From an uncultured Verrucomicrobiae bacterium (GTDB taxonomy: Bacteria; Verrucomicrobiota; Verrucomicrobiia; Limisphaerales; AAA164-E04): DNA of 64,000 nucleotides. The notes below the pieces were generated by a model. That model searched no databases and was not told where the DNA came from. It worked only from the letters and a program-made list of their open reading frames with translations. The position numbers and the translations under genes were made by a program. Within the stretch, counting starts at the first letter, position 1. Every line of letters starts with the position of its first letter. The stretch covers positions 1,070,876 through 1,134,875 of the forward strand of contig OX638380.1 in the NCBI GenBank assembly GCA_951813855.1. The letters run 5' to 3'. Below are positions 9,462-18,983 of this stretch, one piece after another.

Positions 9462-9800
9462 GCTTTGCTCTCCATTCTGTGCTGTAGGACAGCATCTCCT
9501 ATCTCATCAGGGCTATACTCGCCAGCTTGATAACGAGCGGCCCACGACCTGCCGGGATACAGGGTGTCCCAACAGGAACGCCGCTGAGAACGTCGCGTGC
9601 TCCCTTGATCGTGATGGCCGAATCCACCAACCACCGCGTTCCAAATCGGCAGGTATTCGGAATTCAACCCTTATTCGATAAGACCAATCCAGGTCGGGGC
9701 GAAAACTAACCAACGGCATTGAAAATCAGATAGATTCAGGTTTTCTGCGCTATCCACCGACTTCGAATGATCGACCAAGCGCCGATACCGTGCCCAATAG
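9458..9800 (-). pseudogene. Eco29kI-family GIY-YIG restriction endonuclease remnant (copy 1)
   Basis: The leftward frame gives YRRLVDHSKS, then LNLSDFQCRWLVFAPTWIG, PIWNAVVGGFGHHDQG and WDTLYPGRSWAARYQ. These align in order with the conserved core of R.Eco29kI, whose family shows R-x2-EH, NLDLxDFxCRF, PLWNxVVDGFGNH and WDxxHPGRxWA. One in-frame TAA interrupts it between the IGLIE and GLNSEYLPIWN segments, and everything N-terminal of the RRL helix, including the GIY-YIG strands, is missing or unrecognisable. It is a dead gene. A second, IS-interrupted copy lies at 48927-53169. No cognate cytosine methyltransferase is visible nearby. Confidence 0.75.
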
Positions 9801-9870
9801 TTTGTTACACCACGACCTGGGACTCAAACCACTTCGATGGAAATATTCGATCGCTACAACCTGCCGAATC

Positions 9871-10791
9871 CTATCCTCGAGGATGAAAGCGCTGGTGTAC
9901 GTTGCGAAGCCGGGAAGATCCGACATGAGTGTAGATTTCGGTGGTGGCAATACTGGCGTGGCCTAGCATTTCTTGAATGACCCGCAAATCCGCTCCGTTT
10001 TCCAGCAAATGGGTCGCGAAACTGTGACGCAACATATGCGGAGTGACGTTGCGTTCGATACCCGCCCGTTTCACTTTCTGCTTGATTCGCAACCAGAGAG
10101 TCACGGCAGCGAACGGTTTCCCCCGCTGATTGAGAAAAACGGCTCCCGGAGACTTGCTGTTAACCAACGACGGACGACCGGCGGCCAGATATCTCTCCAG
10201 TGCCTCTAACGCCTTGCGACCGACCGGAACGACTCGTTCCTTGTCTCCCTTACCGATGACCGTCACGAATCCGGCCTCCAAATGGAGTTGCTCCAATCGC
10301 AAATTGCGAAGTTCCGATAACCGGAGGCCGGACGCATAGGCCAACTCCAGAATGGCCAGGTCGCAAAGCGTTCTGGGAGATTCCGGTTTTTCGGGAGCCA
10401 AGATCCGTTTGATTTCTTCCCCGTTCAGGCTTTTGGGCAGACGCTCCCATCTTCGGGGCAAAGAAAGAATTTCGGCTGGATTATTCTCCAGATGCCGTTC
10501 GTTTTCGCAAAATTTGTAAAACGATTTGAGCGCCGCAATTTCCAGATAAACGCTTTCGGGACTCAAGCGCCGTTTGGAATCCGAAGGTTCTGTCGCCAGG
10601 GGACGTTGTCGTTCCCACTGCAAAAAATCCTGCAAATGAGTCATTTTGACGCTTTCCCAACAGTCTACTCCTTGCTGGCGCACCCAAGCGACGAATTTAT
10701 TCAACATCGCAGCATAAGTGCTTTGAGTCTTCTCGGAATGTCCTCGCTCCAGTCGAAGATACGCCACGAAATCTTCAATCAACGCCTCCAT
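9871..10791 (-). CDS. xerC: Tyrosine site-specific recombinase XerC/XerD
   Basis: 306 residues, standard Xer length. The N-terminal SAM-like DNA-binding domain (1-110) carries KTQSTYAAMLNKF. The catalytic set is complete: Arg157 (ASGLRLSELR), Lys181 (GKGDKER), His252 and Arg255 (HMLRHSFATH), His278 (LGHAS) and the nucleophile Tyr287 (TEIYTHV). It should resolve chromosome dimers at dif in partnership with a second Xer. XerC versus XerD cannot be settled from sequence alone, so the symbol is provisional. An integrase role is less likely because length and motifs are those of chromosomal Xer proteins. Confidence 0.9.
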   Translation of the reverse strand: MEALIEDFVAYLRLERGHSEKTQSTYAAMLNKFVAWVRQQGVDCWESVKMTHLQDFLQWERQRPLATEPSDSKRRLSPESVYLEIAALKSFYKFCENERHLENNPAEILSLPRRWERLPKSLNGEEIKRILAPEKPESPRTLCDLAILELAYASGLRLSELRNLRLEQLHLEAGFVTVIGKGDKERVVPVGRKALEALERYLAAGRPSLVNSKSPGAVFLNQRGKPFAAVTLWLRIKQKVKRAGIERNVTPHMLRHSFATHLLENGADLRVIQEMLGHASIATTEIYTHVGSSRLRNVHQRFHPRG

Positions 10792-10939
10792 GATACTCTG
10801 GGAACTATAGCATAAATCCAGTTAATTTGCGAACTGAGTCCACGAAGTAACGGTTGTTCTCACCAAATTAGAGATAACAATCGAATCATTCTCTTCCACG
10901 ACATCGAAATCAACAAAGGCGAACTACTCACCCCTCACC
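10792..10939 (+). pseudogene. Possible left part of an ORF interrupted by the IS4 element
   Basis: From 10816 one frame stays open to the IS4 insertion site and reads IILFHDIEINKGELLTPHQ when joined across the 9-bp target duplication to the right flank. It then continues a few codons and shifts frame into the fragment at 12780-13049. No start codon or family is recognised, and chance openness cannot be excluded. Confidence 0.3.
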
Positions 10940-12746
10940 CAGATCCTCCCACTAGCAGAATTTCTAGGGCGGTACAGTAGGTCACACGAGAATATCATCG
11001 ACGTGAAGTGAGGAAAATCAAGTTGTTTTTGGTATCAATCGAGGAAAAAAGGCCGAATTTTGCTTTCCTAGTGGTTACAATTAGGAAGTTTCAAGTGAGG
11101 AGGATATAGCGGTGACGTTTCGACTATTTTTCCAAAAAAAACAGTCGGTTTATCGACGTATTAATTTCGGTTAAGTTCGACGCCAGGTCTCAGCTGGTGT
11201 CGGGTATACATACCGGGGTCGCATTGTTTCCTAAGGCTATGCGATCGTAGAGGGATTGCCAGTTTGGAATGATGTTTTCCGTAAACAGACTGCGGATTCG
11301 TATTCGAAGATAGCTGGGTTTTTTCGCTTGGGCGAGTGCGGCTTGAAATACCTTGCAGCATCTGAGTTCAATTTGATCAATTAAAAAGGCCAAAAACATT
11401 ACCATCGCTAAAACGGTTGTCAAATGCTTGTGACCATGGCCATAATTGTGTTCTAAATGATAACCTTGATTTTTCAACGTGTTAAACGTTTCATTTTCCA
11501 CTTTCCAGCGAGCCCGACCCGCACGCATCAAACGCTCTAAGGTGTCTGGGGTAACGGATAAGGCCGTAATCCAACAATTATAATATCTCACCTTCCCCGT
11601 CTCATCGACTTCTCGGTATTCAATGAGATTGACCTTGAGATAGTTCCAGGAGTCGTTAAGGCTCACATCTTCCAAGTAGCGGAACTCATGCCGAATATTC
11701 TGCTTGTCGATGATCACATGTAGTTTGACTTGGGAACTGGCGTCCAGTTTTTCGAATAATTTCGTGAGCTTTTTGCGCTTGGCTACAATGATATATTCCA
11801 TATTGTAATCCCGCAATAGTTCAATCACTGGGCCGGCGGCATAAAGCCCATCCAGCAGCACGATGATCTTCATATGGGGGTGTTCGCGACGTAAATCAGC
11901 GATGAGTCTTTTGATCGCATTGAGTTCACAGTCGTTTTTGTTCGTGCCGTCTTGTTGCTGGATCGGTTCGGGAGCCAGAGGAATCACTTGTTTTTGCGCC
12001 GGATGGACGATGACCGCGGCTAATAACTTGTGAGCGAAACTGACCTTGCCATTCCCGTGCTTGCTTTGGCAACAGTTATCGCATTGGACGGATTCCGAAT
12101 GAAACATTTCCGTGCCGTCAATGCTAATCAAATACGCCCCATTGATATACCGATAGGCTTCTAAAATCTTTGCTCGTTGCACGAAGGCCAGCAGGGCTTT
12201 GAAAACGGGGCGTAACTGAGCGGGATCCAGCAAGTCGAGAACCTTCCGCATGGCCGTGTCGCAAGGCACCTTAAGGACCCCGAACAGCTGTTCCATGTTG
12301 GCGCGTATCGTGTCGTTTTGGCGAGTGTCCTGATCGAATTTCAACAGAGACTCATATTTGAGTTTAAACAACGCCAAAGCCGACATCAAATAATTGGTCA
12401 GCGTGAATTTGCGGGGTTGAACTGGCGATTTGATTTTATCGAATCGTGATTTCGCCAGTTTCAGCATGCTTTTGACGTTTAAATGTTTCCGGAAACCAGA
12501 GATCCAGGCCATTTTCGTTCTTCAGGTGACCGGCCGAAATCGAAATTCCGGTCTGAGATTGTAGATTGAGGCACTCCACCTGACTCGCCGTCAGATTCCG
12601 TAGGCTACGGCTCGAACTAGGGCACTCCGGACGTTACCATACCACATCTTGGGGCATTATGTTGGATTTTTCAGGGAAAAGTTTACGAAAGGCGATGGCA
12701 GAATACCCCTAAAACAAAGCCTTTAAGGGGCTAGTGGGAATTGCTG
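10940..12746 (-). mobile_element. IS4-family insertion sequence, copy 1, with 9-bp target duplication
   Basis: The ends are imperfect inverted repeats: CAGATCCTCCCACTAG at 10940 and, reading inward from 12746, CAGCAATTCCCACTAG. They are flanked by identical 9-bp direct repeats CCCCTCACC (10931-10939 and 12747-12755), so both ends and the target duplication are seen directly. Nine bp is within the known range for IS4-type elements. One transposase gene (11190-12512) fills most of it. About 250 bp on the left and 230 bp on the right are non-coding. Confidence 0.9.
11190..12512 (-). CDS. IS4-family DDE transposase
   Basis: 440 residues, apparently intact. The DDE catalytic pattern is visible: first Asp in LISIDGTEMF, second in IIVLLDGLYA, and Glu in the C-terminal block WKVENETFNTLKNQGY followed by HNYGHG, which fits the IS4 signature Y-(2)-R-(3)-E-(6)-K in spacing. 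A cysteine pair (CDNCCQ) follows the first Asp. It is related to the transposase at 44487-46058, which shares the IDGT, LEHNYGHG and CCQ segments. The enclosing element has matching ends and a target duplication, so this copy may be mobile. Confidence 0.88.
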   Translation of the reverse strand: MAWISGFRKHLNVKSMLKLAKSRFDKIKSPVQPRKFTLTNYLMSALALFKLKYESLLKFDQDTRQNDTIRANMEQLFGVLKVPCDTAMRKVLDLLDPAQLRPVFKALLAFVQRAKILEAYRYINGAYLISIDGTEMFHSESVQCDNCCQSKHGNGKVSFAHKLLAAVIVHPAQKQVIPLAPEPIQQQDGTNKNDCELNAIKRLIADLRREHPHMKIIVLLDGLYAAGPVIELLRDYNMEYIIVAKRKKLTKLFEKLDASSQVKLHVIIDKQNIRHEFRYLEDVSLNDSWNYLKVNLIEYREVDETGKVRYYNCWITALSVTPDTLERLMRAGRARWKVENETFNTLKNQGYHLEHNYGHGHKHLTTVLAMVMFLAFLIDQIELRCCKVFQAALAQAKKPSYLRIRIRSLFTENIIPNWQSLYDRIALGNNATPVCIPDTS

Positions 12747-12779
12747 CCCCTCACCAGATTCTAATGGCATATCCCAGGA

Positions 12780-13049
12780 TTTAACCTGATCGCTTATGGG
12801 ATTGAAAGTGTCGAAGTGTATGTAGGATCCCTTGATCCTACCATGGAGGGAATCATTGATTCCAATATTCAATTCGCTATAACTGACAAAGAAATAATTG
12901 GGATACCGTTGGACAGACTGCCCACCAGCAAATCAAGATGGGTTGAATTAAAAAAACGATTCGGTCACCTTGGCAGTTCTTTTTTCGATAAGTCGAAATT
13001 CCTAAAAAACGAAAGTAGTTGCTTCGGTAAAATGGTAATTGCTACGTAG
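12780..13049 (+). pseudogene. Unrecognised ORF fragment right of the IS4 element
   Basis: The frame is open from just after TAA 12762 and contains LIAYGIESVEVYVGSLDP and IGIPLDRLPTSKSRWVELK, ending at 13049. The only start options are internal (GTG 12816, ATG 12846 region). The plausible left part lies beyond the IS4 insertion at 10816-10939 with one frameshift between them. Codon use and AT content differ from the GC-rich backbone. I do not recognise the family. Confidence 0.4.
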
Positions 13050-13383
13050 AAAGAATATTAAGCCATGGGATTAAGACGAACGCTATCAACCATAGGCCTC
13101 TACCCTTGTAATAACTCATAATTTTGAACTTGAATAGTTGGGCATTATCGAGTAAAGAATCAGGCGATGATTGAATTGAAGTCGTAATGGGGTCGAAAAC
13201 GATGGAGAATATATCTAGATGGGGTTGGGAACCAAAGGCCCTTCGGTAACGCGCGTGACGAAGGTCTCAGAGAACAAAACCGAAAATGAGTCTTTCTACT
13301 CTAGTTTTCCAGCGTTTGATGAATTAACAAAAGAAATAAATGCTTGACGGATAAGAACAGGTAGAGGTATTCTGCGAACAATT
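13050..13383. other. AT-rich intergenic remnant
   Basis: This holds one short open frame (13219-13347, 42 codons, ending FPAFDELTKEINA) preceded in frame by a stop and a further coding-like stretch. It looks like decayed coding DNA of unknown origin that ends at the left terminus of the IS66 element at 13384. Confidence 0.3.
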
Positions 13384-15287
13384 GTAACTGCCTACGTATG
13401 GGATTTGCCTTTTTTTGACAAGAATGACCCATTAGTTCGTGAGTGCCGGTTCAACCCTGGCAAAGTTAAGCGGCCTGCAACTTAACGGCCAGTTCTTTTG
13501 CGGAAAGCACCAGAGTTTCGACGATTTCCCACCCTCGTTTTTTGGCAGTGCTGATGACGCTGTACCGAGCGACGAAATCTCGAGCGCCTGCTTCGGTGCG
13601 AAAGCATCCGAAGATTTTCATGCAGAGTTTCATCATTCTCAAGTCGCGTTCGGCCAAATTGTTGGTAAAAGGGATGTTCCAATCTCTCACAAACCGAAGG
13701 AAATCCTCTTTTTTATCTTGGAGCCGTAACGCTAGATTATGACCGGGGCGTCGTTTCTTCCTGCCGCGCTTACGAGAAGATACCAGTGGATTCTCCTCAT
13801 GATAGGTTATCGCCAGCGCCAACAATTCACCATATCGGCGATCGATTTTTTCCCAGATCTCATCCGAAACGAGGGGCGAACCTCGATTGCCGGCTTGAGC
13901 GGCGCGATATTTTGCTCGCCGAACGTATCGTTCCAGCAGTAGCAGGAACCGATGCATTTTTTGAGCCCAAATCTCGCCTTGTTCCATGACCGCTTGCAAT
14001 TCCCGCAACAGATGAGCATTGCAGTACCCATGAATGAGATCCGTCATTTTCGCATAGGAAGGCATGCAGTCATGAACCACTCGTCCCTGGAGGGACTCAA
14101 ACATGGCGCCGCGGGTGGGCGAAATGCGATAGCACGTCAGGGTCAGAGTGCTCATGACGTGCAGCCACCAAAGGCGACCGCCGATGCGAAAACCAGTCTC
14201 GTCCAGATGCTTGGTCTCGGTTCCTTGCGCCACCTGTCGCTCCAGTTCCTGGAGCACTTGAGCGATCAGTTTCGCCGCCCGTTGACACATCTTCTTGACC
14301 GTGGCTGAGGAGAGGTCGACCTTCAAAAGCACGCGCATAATGTCCACGACTCGCCGCTCGGGCAGGAATTGAGCGACCCGCAGATAGATCACTTTCGCGG
14401 TCAAAATCGGGCCGAACTGGATCGGCCCGTCAACTCCCTTGGGAAAGGCGGCCTTGACCCGCTTGCCGCATTTCGGACAAGAGCAACTGTGAGCTCGATA
14501 CTCCGTGTATTCCAGTTGGCGATTCGCCTCATTCTCGTCCAGAACTTGTCACTTCTCGCAAGTCGAATCCCATTCGGTATCTGACTCGAGAGTTTCCCCG
14601 CAATGCGGGCAGACCTCCGGGTACCGATCCTGGTGATGATCCGGATGCGAACCTTGTTCCATGGTCCGGCCTTGATGTCCGGGTTGGCCACCTAACGGTT
14701 TCTTTTCGCACTGGCGTTTAGGTTGGCCGTTGACGGTGGCGTTTTTCTTTTTCAACCCATCCGAAGAAGGCGGCTTGCTGCTGTTGCTACTGCCCTTGGC
14801 GGCTTGTTGCTTTAACTCCGTGATGGTTTCCGTTAATTCGCCAACCAAGGCGAGCTGCTCCTCTAATTGTTCTTGGAGCTTTTTCTCCCCGGAAGCGGCA
14901 CCGTCGGACCGTTCGGCGGTTGCCGATTCGGAAGGGAACGTCGAAGCGCCGTCTGGAATAGTTGCCGCGGCGTTACCATTCTCCCAGCGGACTTTTTCCT
15001 CCTTCAATTCGGTGATCTGATCCTTTTGCCGCTGGACCAAAAGTTCCAATTCTCGATTCCGGCGAAGAAGTTCCTGAATTCGCTGCCGCAACTCCTTGAT
15101 TTTTGATTTCAGCAGCGGAAACTGCTGGAATAAGAATAGAAAGAGATTGATCCCCCGAGCTGGTTTCGTTTGAGGATTGCTGGAAGTCGATTCTGTTTGA
15201 TTTGCAGAAACGCTTGCCATGACCCATAATAGCACGGTTCGAGCGTTTCTGCAAGGAAAATTGAATATCAGATACGTAGGCAGTTAC
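13384..15287 (-). mobile_element. IS66-family element (single-ORF type), decayed
   Basis: The termini are 16-bp perfect inverted repeats: GTAACTGCCTACGTAT (13384-13399) and its complement at 15272-15287. IS66 elements characteristically begin GTAA. Only a tnpC-type gene is present, as in the ISBst12 subgroup that lacks tnpA and tnpB. The 8-bp flanks (GAACAATT and TCGTAATC) do not match, so the target duplication was lost, probably through an adjacent deletion that also removed the start of the neighbouring IS630 gene. Confidence 0.85.
13466..15220 (-). pseudogene. IS66 transposase (tnpC) with one in-frame stop
   Basis: The N-terminal part (15220-14552) has a leucine-rich coiled coil, the SSNSSKPPSSDG linker typical of TnpC, and a zinc-binding CPHCG. 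TGA at 14549-14551 interrupts it. The same frame resumes with CSCPKCGKRV and the catalytic domain (HLDETGFR first Asp, VVHDCMPSY second Asp, FTNNLAERDLRMMK with the Glu). One nonsense mutation separates it from a functional gene of about 585 codons. Start at ATG 15220 is preferred over 15235. Confidence 0.85.
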
Positions 15288-15300
15288 TCGTAATCACTAT

Positions 15301-16281
15301 ACCTATGAACTACGAACAACTGCGGTAGAAGCTGTTAAAAATGGCTCAACCGTAGCTGAAGTTGTCAGTGTAATGGGTATGTCTGCACGCACAGTATTTC
15401 GCTGGCTCGTTTGGTTTTCGACTGGGAGTTACGAAGGACTCAAAGACAATCCTAAATCAGGACGTCCCCGTAAGATTACAGAAGAAATGGCTCAATGGTT
15501 ATACAACGCGGTGACTATGGGAAATCCCAAGCAATTTCAATTCGACTTTTGCCTGTGGAGTCTCAAAACCATGCAAGTGTTATTGAAACAACAATTCGGG
15601 GTGTCGGTTCACGTTTCCACCATCAGTCGATTGCTTCATTCTATGGGATTAACTCCCCAGCGCCCCATCCACAAGTCTTACAAACAAAACCAGAAGAAAA
15701 TCAAACGGTATCTGGAGATGTTTCCAGGCTTGAAACAACGAGCTGAGCAAGAGAATGCCCTAATTCTCTTTTTGGATGAAGCGTCAGTCCGAGCTGATTA
15801 TCATCGAGGAACCACTTGGTCTCGAATCGGTGTCACGCCGGTAGTTCGAGATGCCGGGGATCGCTATTCGATTAAACTAGTTTCAGCCATATCCGCTGAC
15901 GGGCGGATGATATTTAACATTTTCAAAGGAAAAATGAATGCCCAGCGTTTTTGTGAGTTCTTATCGAAACTCTCTAAGGATGTGGGACGGAAAATAATTG
16001 TTGTTTGTGATAACGCCAGCTATCATACAGCAGATTATACCCAAGAGTTCGTAGCCGAAAACGATAGTATTGAAATGAAATATCTTCCTCCATACAGCCC
16101 TGAATTAAATCCCGATGAGCAGGTTTGGAACCATTTAAAGCAAAGATTAGCTAAAATAATGATACCCAACAAAAAGACGATGCAACAGAAAATTCAAAAC
16201 ATTATGCAATCCATCCAAAAGAAAATGGGAATGGTCCAATCATACTTTAAATTGGATGATACTCGATATATAATTACATGA
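15301..16281 (+). pseudogene. IS630-family transposase lacking its 5' end
   Basis: The frame reads YELRTTAVEAVKNGSTVAEV upstream of the first ATG (15373). This is the expected N-terminal helix-turn-helix of IS630 transposases, but no start codon remains before the IS66 terminus at 15287. The catalytic core is intact: LILFLDEASVR, VVCDNASYHTA and the LPPYSPELNPDEQVWN motif with the Glu. It was probably truncated when the IS66 element arrived. Initiation at 15373 would give 302 residues without most of the DNA-binding domain. AT-rich relative to the backbone. Confidence 0.8.
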
Positions 16282-16317
16282 CATGACTTTTGCAATGATT
16301 GATATCAAATACATATT

Positions 16318-16584
16318 ATGATCACTACTCATAGTGAATGGATTTTGGAAGCTGTTTCAAACATAGTAACACGATCTTACTTGCCAAATGACAAATCACA
16401 TAATCCTGTTCTTAATACTGAAGAAGTTGGCATATGGCGGTTTGATGTTGCCGGTAAAGGTGAAGGAACAACTGTATCCGAAGTTGAATTTGACGCTGAC
16501 AAGGGTGACTATAATCCAGGATATGATGAAGTCATAAACGATCTTCATAATGAATGGGTGCTAATGATGAATCAAAAAAAATAA
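16318..16584 (+). pseudogene. C-terminal fragment of an ABC/AAA-type ATPase
   Basis: 88 codons beginning ITTHSEWILEAVSN. TTHS followed by a hydrophobic stretch is the switch-histidine region near the C-terminus of AAA_15/AAA_21-type (OLD-like, SMC-related) ATPases. The Walker A and B motifs are absent because the upstream sequence is the IS630 remnant. An in-frame stop lies six codons before the apparent ATG. The stop codon is 6 bp upstream of the next gene, so the two formed an operon. Such ATPases with a small downstream gene are common in defence loci, but the partner is unrecognised and that role is inference. Confidence 0.65.
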
Positions 16585-16639
16585 ATCTAAATGAATTATT
16601 TACCTGTAATTAAACAGAGCATATTAAATAGCTTAATTA

Positions 16640-18430
16640 GTGTCTGGTCCAAAAGGGACAATTTTCAATAAATCCTGCATTTCAAGCGGTTTTTTTGTAA
16701 CATTTTGTTCGATTTATTTGTCTAACATTCGAGTCGGAACTTTGATTTTTACCTGAAAAATGGACTTTCAGCGTCCTTGAGACCAATCGTCAGCGTCTTT
16801 GAGACTAATCTTCGATTTCTAACATGAGAATCTTCAGAACCACTCAACCCGCATTTCAACCAGTACCCTTCGAGGAAATTAAGTTCGACCCCACGCAACG
16901 TGATGGCGTCGTTCGAATCTTGATTGGGCTACAGAGTGTTTATGGTAACGAATCATTATGGCTCCAGATACAGCAGCTGCTGGAAAATCATTTTCAACAG
17001 TTCGGCGACCAAGGATTCGGTCGTCCGGGCATGAGTGCTTGGACGATTCTAGTTCTGGCTCTCATCAAACACAGTTTAAGATGCAATTACGATCTTTTGC
17101 TAACCCTCGCTAATTATCATAAGCAGTTGCGATTTGTCTTAGGCCATGGTGATTTCGAACCGGGGGGAGAATATAAACGAACCACCGTGATTCAAAACGT
17201 CAATCTCTTGACTCCCGAATTGATTGAGGAAATCAACTTGCTGATCGTCAAGCATGGTCAGCAGGTTGCGGGGCATCAAGAAGGAGACCAACTCAAAACG
17301 CGTTGCGATTGGTTCGTGGTGGAAACGGATGTCCATTATCCCACCGATCTCAATTTGCTCTATGATTGCATTCGAACTCTGATTCGTGAATGCAAAAAAC
17401 GGAACCTGAAGGGGTGGAGGCAAAGTCACCATTGGCTGAAGAAGATTCGGAAATTGTTTTTTTCCGTTCGCACCGCTCAGCTGGCGAACCGCCGTCACGA
17501 CCAGGTCCAGGCTTATCTGAAGGCCTGCGACCAAATCCTGGAGCGAGCCAGTGCGTCGTGGGATCGGCTGAGGGAGAAAAAGAAGATCAAGGCGAAAAAA
17601 CACCGGCAAATCCAAGGTTTTTTGAAATTCGGTCGTCTCTTGTCGCGTCAAGCGGATCGGCGAATTCTACAAGGAGAAACCATTCCGGCGGACGAAAAGA
17701 TCTATTCCGTATTCGAACCTCATACGCGGTGGATCCAGAAAGGAAAGGCAGGCAAACCGGTAGAACTCGGGGTGCCCGTTTGCATCGTGGAAGATCAACA
17801 CCAATTTGTTTTGACTTATCGGGTCATGTGGCAAGAAGAGGATGTGCACGTGGCCATCCCGATCCTCGAGGAGACCAAAAAACTATTTCCAGACTTGTTC
17901 AGTTGCAGTTTCGACAAAGGGTTTCATAATCCACCTAATCAGGAGAAACTCCGGGAGATGGTTCCAGAAGTAACCTTGCCCAAAAAAGGGAAACTTACCA
18001 AAAAGGAGCAAGAACGCGAGACTACCGAGGCTTTCAAAATCGCCCGGAAGCAACATCCCGCTGTCGAATCAGCCATCAACCATTTGGAACACCGAGGCCT
18101 CAATCGAGTCTACTCCTACGGCTCAGACGGATTCAAACGCACCGTAGCTCTAGCCGTTCTCTGTGCCAATTGTTGTCGCCTTGGCAGCCTCGTTCGAAAC
18201 AAGGAGCTGCAGCGTCTCTCCAAGCCATTGGTTCGTCCGAAAGCGGCTTAACTAAATCGCCAAATCAATGTCAAGAATGGGAGAGGTGCGTCTTGAATTC
18301 TGTAAAAGATCAAAAAAAAATCGTTTTAAGATAAATATGTCGATTTAACCACTTATTTCGATCTAATTTGAAATTATTTTTTTAGTTTTTAAAGAAATCA
18401 ACTATGGATTTTGACTTTTGGACTAGACAC
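16640..18430 (+). mobile_element. ISNCY-type insertion sequence with TAATTA target duplication
   Basis: The ends are inverted repeats: GTGTCTGGTCCAAAAG from 16640 and, inward from 18430, GTGTCTAGTCCAAAAG (15 of 16 identical). TAATTA flanks both sides (16634-16639 and 18431-18436). The duplication is also supported because excising the element joins the interrupted reading frame exactly. It carries one transposase gene, with about 180 bp of AT-rich non-coding DNA at each end. Confidence 0.88.
16824..18251 (+). CDS. ISNCY-family transposase
   Basis: 475 residues, apparently intact. The pattern WFVVETDVHYPTDLNLLYD (first Asp), CSFDKGFHNPPN (second Asp) and AVESAINHLEHRGLNRV (Glu) is that of the DDE transposases grouped as ISNCY (ISDol1-like). 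A Lys/Arg-rich central segment (DRLREKKKIKAKKHRQ) lies between the first and second Asp. The enclosing element has good ends and a target duplication, so it may still be active. The exact IS subgroup would need a database comparison. Confidence 0.78.
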   Translation: MRIFRTTQPAFQPVPFEEIKFDPTQRDGVVRILIGLQSVYGNESLWLQIQQLLENHFQQFGDQGFGRPGMSAWTILVLALIKHSLRCNYDLLLTLANYHKQLRFVLGHGDFEPGGEYKRTTVIQNVNLLTPELIEEINLLIVKHGQQVAGHQEGDQLKTRCDWFVVETDVHYPTDLNLLYDCIRTLIRECKKRNLKGWRQSHHWLKKIRKLFFSVRTAQLANRRHDQVQAYLKACDQILERASASWDRLREKKKIKAKKHRQIQGFLKFGRLLSRQADRRILQGETIPADEKIYSVFEPHTRWIQKGKAGKPVELGVPVCIVEDQHQFVLTYRVMWQEEDVHVAIPILEETKKLFPDLFSCSFDKGFHNPPNQEKLREMVPEVTLPKKGKLTKKEQERETTEAFKIARKQHPAVESAINHLEHRGLNRVYSYGSDGFKRTVALAVLCANCCRLGSLVRNKELQRLSKPLVRPKAA

Positions 18431-18797
18431 TAATTATCAAGGGCGAAAAAGGCACTCATAATGATATCGTTAACTAATGTTTTGTATCAAAGATCAGCAA
18501 AGACGAATGCACGGTAAAAGAAAGCTCAACTATTGGCTAACGATTTATATTTGATCCTGATACGTTTAAAATCTACATAAACCATAAAAAAACTGATTGT
18601 ATCATCTTTGGTCATTATTCTTTTAAACAATGGATTTTTTTATTGGAAATGAAACGTAACAAGATTGACCCTAAGGAGGTATCAGAACAATTCAAGGTGA
18701 GTGTTCGCATCGCCTCCGATTTCATTGATAATTCATAACTGCTTATTTACCCTAAATCCTCTTTTTGACTTCGAGTTATTATGGTGCTACGGTTCGT

Positions 18798-18983
18798 TTA
18801 GGCTGGAAGTTCCGCAAGTCGCATGAATTCGACTTCCTGCAATTCTGGTGCCGCCAGCCTGAAACCCGCGGAAAACGGGATTCGGCTTAGATTCGCCACC
18901 CGATCGTCGGATCTCGCCGAGTGTGCCGTCAGCAAAAACGGAATCTTCGGTTGCTGGGGGAACTGGCCCCAATTCAGCGACGG
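18798..18983 (-). CDS. Possible 60-codon ORF overlapping the end of the methyltransferase gene
   Basis: In a different frame from the methyltransferase, 61 codons run from just after a TGA at 18984-18986 to TAA at 18798. The protein-like content includes NWGQFPQQPKIPFLLTAHS and LQEVEFMRLAELPA. No ATG is near its 5' end; only rare starts such as TTG are available. It could be a small coupled gene, the frameshifted tail of a longer protein or chance. Confidence 0.25.
   Translation of the reverse strand, partial: PSLNWGQFPQQPKIPFLLTAHSARSDDRVANLSRIPFSAGFRLAAPELQEVEFMRLAELPA

Larger units (their letters stand above)
16591..18738 (+). pseudogene. Gene of unknown function split by an ISNCY-type element
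   Basis: ATG 16591 opens MNYLPVIKQSILNSL and meets the element at 16639. Removing 16640-18430 and one TAATTA copy restores the same frame (IIKGEKGTHND...), which runs to TAA at 18736-18738, 116 codons in total. Two in-frame stops (18475-18477 and 18538-18540) show later decay. Visible features are KTDCIIFGHYSFKQW and FLLEMKRNKIDPKEV near the C-terminus. No family is recognised. It follows the ATPase fragment by 6 bp, so it is that ATPase's operon partner. Confidence 0.7.

Noticed and set aside
13376..15295. 8-bp target duplication for the IS66 element at 13384-15287
   Set aside because: The flanking octamers GAACAATT and TCGTAATC do not match.
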